A stretch of 48,256 bases of DNA, from assembly GCA_963645945.1 (NCBI GenBank), contig CAVIUA010000031.1:1-48256 (forward strand), written 5' to 3'. This stretch comes from CAG-877 sp963645945 (lineage in GTDB: Bacteria > Bacillota_I > Bacilli_A > RF39 > UBA660). The position numbers were made by a program, and so were the translations under genes. Every line of letters begins with the position of its first letter. The stretch's first letter is position 1. This document shows positions 44,069-48,256 of this stretch, one piece after another. The notes below the pieces were generated by a model. That model searched no databases. It was not told where the DNA came from and was given only the letters and a program-made list of their open reading frames with translations.

Positions 44069-45019
44069 ATGGTACTTAATATTATTTTATTGATTATTGG
44101 TTTTATTATTTTGATTAAGGGTGCAGATTTATTTGTAGATGGTGCTAGTAACGTTGCTCTTAATTTTAAAGTATCTAAAATGCTCATTGGTCTTACAATA
44201 GTAGCATTTGGTACTAGTGCACCAGAGTTTGCTGTTAGTGTTAAAGGATTACTTTCTGGGTCTTTGGATATTGTGCTAGGTAATGTAATAGGTAGTAATA
44301 TTTTAAATGTACTTTTAATACTTGGTGTTGCGGCAATGATACATCCTTTAGTTGTTAAAAGTAATACAGTAAAGAAAGAGTTACCAATTACTTTATTGAT
44401 TACAACTTTATTTGCAGTTTTACTTTCTGATAACTTATTTGATAAAAGTATGAGTAATAACTTTACTAGAGGAGATGGGATTGTTTTAATACTTTTCTTT
44501 TTAGTATTTATTTATTACCTTATTAATTTAATGCGAAATAAAGTAGAGGATAATACTGATGAGAAAGTTTTATCATTATCAAAATCATTTCTTTATACTT
44601 TTATTGGATTAGTTGCGATAATACTTGGAAGTAACTTTGTAGTTGATTCAGCAAGTTATTTAGCTAAAGCATTTGGAATAAGTGAGAGAATTATTAGTTT
44701 AACGATTATTGCTCTTGGTACATCTTTACCAGAACTTGTAACTTCAGTTATGGCTACTAAAAAAGGTGAATATGATATAGCGATAGGTAATGTAGTTGGA
44801 AGTAATATATTTAATATAGGTATAGTTATAGGATTGCCAGTTGCAGTTTTAGGTGGTATTAGTACAATATCATTTAGTTATGTTGATATTATTGTAATGA
44901 TAGTTACAGCTTTGATATTATATTTATTTTCTAAAAATGATTATAAAATTAGTAAAAGAGAAGGTTTGAGTTTTTTAATACTATTCGTAGTTTATTATAG
45001 TTATGTTATTTTAGGTTAG
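44069..45019 (+). CDS. Calcium/sodium antiporter (CaCA family)
   Basis: The 316-residue membrane protein has about ten helices and the two inverted alpha repeats of the family: VAFGTSAPEFAVS with GNVIGSNILN in the first half and IALGTSLPELVTS with GNVVGSNIFN in the second. The acidic residues in both repeats bind the cation. It exchanges Ca2+ for Na+ or H+ across the membrane; which one is not certain. It is the first gene after the isoleucine T-box and is followed by ileS after 13 bases, so its expression should depend on tRNA-Ile charging. That is an unexpected link. GGGAGG precedes ATG. Confidence 0.92.
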   Translation: MVLNIILLIIGFIILIKGADLFVDGASNVALNFKVSKMLIGLTIVAFGTSAPEFAVSVKGLLSGSLDIVLGNVIGSNILNVLLILGVAAMIHPLVVKSNTVKKELPITLLITTLFAVLLSDNLFDKSMSNNFTRGDGIVLILFFLVFIYYLINLMRNKVEDNTDEKVLSLSKSFLYTFIGLVAIILGSNFVVDSASYLAKAFGISERIISLTIIALGTSLPELVTSVMATKKGEYDIAIGNVVGSNIFNIGIVIGLPVAVLGGISTISFSYVDIIVMIVTALILYLFSKNDYKISKREGLSFLILFVVYYSYVILG

Positions 45020-45032
45020 GAGGAATATATAT

Positions 45033-48000
45033 ATGAAATTTAAGAAATTAGAACAAGGATCTATAAATTCAATCGAAACTAAGTATTCAGAACAATGGGA
45101 AAAGATGGATATCTTAGAGAAAACAGTAAAGAATCGTAAAGGAAGAGAAAACTTTGTTTTTTATGATGGACCAGCTACGGCTAATGGTATGCCAGGAATT
45201 CATCATATGATGGCTAAGTTATTAAAGGATACTGTATGTAAATATAAAACAATGAAAGGGTATCGTGTTGTTAGAAAAGTAGGATGGGATACTCATGGTT
45301 TACCAGTAGAAGTACAAGTTGAGAAACAATTAGGTTTTAGTGATAAAAGTGATATTGAAAAATATGGAATTGAGGAGTTTAATCAAAAATGTCGTGAAAG
45401 TGTTTGGACTAATGAAAAAGCATTTTCTAAATTTACTAGAGAAATGGGACAATTCATTGATTTAAAACATCCTTATGTTACATATGATAATGATTATATT
45501 GAGACTGAATGGTGGATATTAAAGAAAATTTTTGATGATGGATACATCTATGATGGATTAAAAATTGTTCCTTGGTGTCCAAGATGTGGAACTGGTCTTG
45601 CATCACATGAAGTTGCGCAAGGATATAAAGAAGTTTCAGTTAATACTGTTTATGTACCATTTAAATTAAAGAGTCAAGAAAATACTTATTTCTTAGTATG
45701 GACAACAACTCCTTGGACATTGATTGCTAATGTTAGTTTGTGTGTAAATCCAGATGAAGTATATGTTAAATGTTTATCAAGAGGTCATAACTTTATAGTT
45801 GCTAAACCTTTAGCTGATAAAGTATTAGGGGACGAATATGAAGTTGTTGAAGAGTATAAAGGTAAAGATTTAGAGTATTTAGAATATGAACAATTAATGC
45901 CATTCTTAAAAGTAGATAAAAAAGCATTTTATGTTGCTTGTGATAATTACGTTACTATGTCTGATGGTACTGGTATCGTTCATCAAGCTCCTGCATTTGG
46001 ACAAGATGACTATGAAGTTGGTTTAAAATATAATTTACCATTATTAAATCCAGTAGGAGAAGATGGTTGCTATACTGATGGTCCTTGGAAGGGTAGACTT
46101 GTTGTTGATCCAGAGTTAGAAGTAGAAATCATTAAATACTTATCTAAAGAGGATAAATTATTTAAGAAACAAAAAATGGTGCATGATTATCCACATTGTT
46201 GGAGATGTAAAACACCTTTAGTTTATTATTCAAAACCATCATTATATATTAAGACAACCGCTAAGAAACAAGAAATTATTGAAGAAAATAATAAAGTTCA
46301 TTGGCATCCAGAATTCGTTGGTGAAAAGAGATTTGGTAACTGGCTAGAAAATATGAATGATTGGGCAATTTCTCGTAATAGATACTGGGGTACTCCAATT
46401 CCTTTATGGAGATGTAGTTGTGGTCATGATATTATGATCGGTTCTAGAAAAGAATTAAAAGAAAAAGCAATAGAAGAAATTGGAGAAGATATTGAATTAC
46501 ATAGACCATTTGTTGATGATGTTCATATTAAATGTCCTAAATGCGGTGGAGTAATGACTCGTGTTAAGGATGTAATTGATTGTTGGTTTGATTCAGGTGC
46601 TATGCCTTTTGCACAATATCATTATCCATTTGAAAATAAAAAATTATGGGAAAGTCAATATCCAGCAGATTATATCTGTGAAGGAATAGATCAAACTAGA
46701 GGCTGGTTCTATTCATTACTAGTTGTTTCAGTATTTGTAAAAGGAATTAGTCCATATAAAAATGTTTTAGTAAACGATTTATTATTAGATAAATATGGAC
46801 ATAAGATGCATAAGTCTAGAGGAAACGCTATTAGTCCATTTGAAGTAATGGAAGCAAATGGTGCAGATACAGTAAGATTCTATATGTTATATGCGTCACC
46901 TGTATGGACACCATTGAAGTTTGATGAAGATGGATTAAAAGAAATTTACTCTAAATATATTTCAACATTTAAGAATGCATATTCATTCTTTGAAATGTAC
47001 GCTAATGCAGATAATATTGATCCAAGAGAATATGATATTCCAGTTAAAGACCGTGAATTAATCGATCGCTGGTTAATATCAAAACTTAATAACTTAATTA
47101 AAAAAGTTAATGAAGCATATGAAGAGTATGATTTAAATAAAGCGGCAAGAGCTATTGTACCATTCTTAAATGATGATTTATCTAATTGGTATATTAGAAG
47201 TAATCGTAGACGTTTCTGGGATAGTGAATTAACAGAATCTAAGAAATGTGTTTACTTAACTACATATGAAGTATTATTAACATTATGCAAATTATGTGCA
47301 CCTATGACTCCATTCATTACAGAAGAAATATATCAAAAATTAACTGGTAAAAAATCAGTACATTTAGAAGATTTCCCAGTAGAAAATACAGATTTAATAA
47401 ATGAATCTATTGAAGAGAGAATGGATTTAGTTAGAGATATTTGTTCTTTAGGTAGATATGCAAGAGAAGAAGTAAATATAAAAGTTCGTCAGCCAATAAA
47501 GAGTTTATTCTTACCAAAGAGTGATCAAATAATTATTGGAGACTTACTTCCTGTAATTCATGAAGAATTAAATGTTAAAGAAATAATATTTAAAGAAGAT
47601 ATGACAGAATATCTTGAATATATTGTTAAACCTAACTTTAAAGTATTAGGTAAAACATTAGGACCTAAAGTTAAAGAATTACAAGAAATATTATCTAAAC
47701 TTACAAGTAAAGAAATAGCATTAATAAATGATGAAGGACTTACAGTTAAGTTAGCTGGTGAAGACTTTAAAATTACTAGTGATATGGTATTAATTTCTTT
47801 AAAACAAAAAGAAGGTTATACTGCTAGTAGTAATAGTCGTACTTGTATTGTACTTGATACTGAACTTACTAAAGAATTAATTTTAGAAGGTTTAGCAAGA
47901 GAATTTGTACGTAATGTTCAAAGTCTTAGAAAAGAAGCAGATTTTGTTATAACTGATCATATTAAAGTTTACTATAATGGTACTGAAGATATTGATTTAA

Positions 48001-48128
48001 TGCTTAATATGTATAAAGATTATGTTATGAGTGAAGTATTAGGTGATGAATTAATAAAAGATGTTAGTTTAACTGAAATGGTTGAATTAAATAATGAAAA
48101 AGCTGCTATAAAAGTTGAAAGAGTTTAA
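45033..48128 (+). CDS. ileS: Isoleucyl-tRNA synthetase, type 2, with a GIHH signature
   Basis: The 1031-residue class I enzyme charges tRNA-Ile. The long editing and anticodon parts and blocks such as YDGPATANGMPG, KVGWDTHGLPVEVQVEKQLG, CPRCGTGLASHEVAQGYK and WTTTPWTLIANVSLCV place it in the eukaryote-like IleRS2 group. The HIGH box is GIHH (residues 55-58): compared with HxGH, the first and third residues are exchanged. The KMSKS loop reads KMHKS (591-595). From memory, IleRS2 enzymes with the GxHH form are exceptionally tolerant of mupirocin, so natural resistance is predicted. Cys pairs WCPRCG and WRCKTP, and CPKCG later, may bind zinc. It is controlled with the antiporter gene by the T-box at 43831. 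GGAGGA precedes ATG. Confidence 0.95.
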   Translation: MKFKKLEQGSINSIETKYSEQWEKMDILEKTVKNRKGRENFVFYDGPATANGMPGIHHMMAKLLKDTVCKYKTMKGYRVVRKVGWDTHGLPVEVQVEKQLGFSDKSDIEKYGIEEFNQKCRESVWTNEKAFSKFTREMGQFIDLKHPYVTYDNDYIETEWWILKKIFDDGYIYDGLKIVPWCPRCGTGLASHEVAQGYKEVSVNTVYVPFKLKSQENTYFLVWTTTPWTLIANVSLCVNPDEVYVKCLSRGHNFIVAKPLADKVLGDEYEVVEEYKGKDLEYLEYEQLMPFLKVDKKAFYVACDNYVTMSDGTGIVHQAPAFGQDDYEVGLKYNLPLLNPVGEDGCYTDGPWKGRLVVDPELEVEIIKYLSKEDKLFKKQKMVHDYPHCWRCKTPLVYYSKPSLYIKTTAKKQEIIEENNKVHWHPEFVGEKRFGNWLENMNDWAISRNRYWGTPIPLWRCSCGHDIMIGSRKELKEKAIEEIGEDIELHRPFVDDVHIKCPKCGGVMTRVKDVIDCWFDSGAMPFAQYHYPFENKKLWESQYPADYICEGIDQTRGWFYSLLVVSVFVKGISPYKNVLVNDLLLDKYGHKMHKSRGNAISPFEVMEANGADTVRFYMLYASPVWTPLKFDEDGLKEIYSKYISTFKNAYSFFEMYANADNIDPREYDIPVKDRELIDRWLISKLNNLIKKVNEAYEEYDLNKAARAIVPFLNDDLSNWYIRSNRRRFWDSELTESKKCVYLTTYEVLLTLCKLCAPMTPFITEEIYQKLTGKKSVHLEDFPVENTDLINESIEERMDLVRDICSLGRYAREEVNIKVRQPIKSLFLPKSDQIIIGDLLPVIHEELNVKEIIFKEDMTEYLEYIVKPNFKVLGKTLGPKVKELQEILSKLTSKEIALINDEGLTVKLAGEDFKITSDMVLISLKQKEGYTASSNSRTCIVLDTELTKELILEGLAREFVRNVQSLRKEADFVITDHIKVYYNGTEDIDLMLNMYKDYVMSEVLGDELIKDVSLTEMVELNNEKAAIKVERV

Positions 48129-48136
48129 TTGGTTCT

Positions 48137-48150
48137 TTGTCAAATAGTGT
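48137..48150 (+). repeat. Right copy of the 14-bp terminal inverted repeat
   Basis: TTGTCAAATAGTGT lies between the ileS stop and its terminator and is the reverse complement of 36-49. The surrounding bases (GGTTCTTTG before, TGGCGAAC after) look like an ISL3-type end, but only this tip can be compared. Confidence 0.4.
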
Positions 48151-48188
48151 TGGCGAACAATAAATTTGATAAATGACTTTGTTTAGAG

Positions 48189-48214
48189 AGAGTGATTTTT
48201 TATCACTCTTTTAT
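48189..48214 (+). terminator. Terminator after ileS
   Basis: AGAGTGAT (48189-48196) pairs with ATCACTCT (48202-48209), followed by T. Confidence 0.8.
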
Positions 48215-48256
48215 AATGCCTTTAATTAAAAATATTCTAGCTATGAAATGATCAAA

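Overview
This is a 48 kb stretch of a very AT-rich, low-GC Gram-positive (Bacillota) chromosome. The evidence is SepF and DivIVA, a T-box riboswitch, Bacilli-type tRNAs with encoded CCA ends, strong Shine-Dalgarno sites and TTG/GTG starts. TGA ends real genes (30894, 31514), so the genetic code is standard and not the Mycoplasma code. The gene set (a short Pgi, many small membrane-anchored proteins, a GH10 xylanase, a type 2 IleRS) fits an uncultured gut member of the Bacilli; that placement is inference. Two N runs (19051-19110 and 29709-29718) show that this is a scaffolded draft or metagenome assembly.

Region 1, 1 to about 11.7 kb, is accessory and decaying, with genes on both strands. It holds a cytosolic GH10 xylanase cut by a stop, an intact Fic protein, an AlbA_2/Schlafen-like ATPase gene with a nonsense codon and a frameshift, a two-piece gene of unknown (perhaps nuclease) function, a relict membrane protein, an ASCH protein, and a broken unknown gene. 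An intact redox-stress module (MerR regulator, aldo/keto reductase, anchored flavodoxin) has a classic 19-bp-spacer MerR promoter. Two membrane proteins with presumed external domains lie at 9.3-11 kb, one of them carrying a zinc ribbon and 36-bp tandem repeats.

Region 2, 11.7 to 18.6 kb, is core: an alpha/beta hydrolase, a MurF-like ligase with a membrane domain, Ddl, tRNA-Lys (minus strand), a CtpE-like P-type ATPase, and tRNAs Ile, Asn, Glu and Ser.

Region 3, 18.7 to 29.6 kb, holds a giant cyclic beta-1,2-glucan synthase-like gene interrupted by an assembly gap. Next come a protein built of RNA polymerase alpha-CTD-like repeats and an oversized sigma-70 factor with long extra ends and a changed region 2. 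The last two are the best candidates here for an undescribed system.

Region 4, 29.7 to 37.2 kb, runs pgi, PAP2 phosphatase, degenerate HAD protein, RluA-type pseudouridine synthase, NagZ-like GH3, asnS, a broken Fic gene and a lipoprotein.

Region 5, 37.3 to 48.2 kb, has a HerA-type ATPase next to sepF and divIVA, two unrecognised proteins (282 and 849 aa), and an isoleucine T-box leader in front of a Ca2+/Na+ antiporter gene and ileS. The IleRS is type 2 with a swapped GIHH signature. Most plus-strand promoters have an extended -10 (TGnTATAAT) placed just upstream of the Shine-Dalgarno site.
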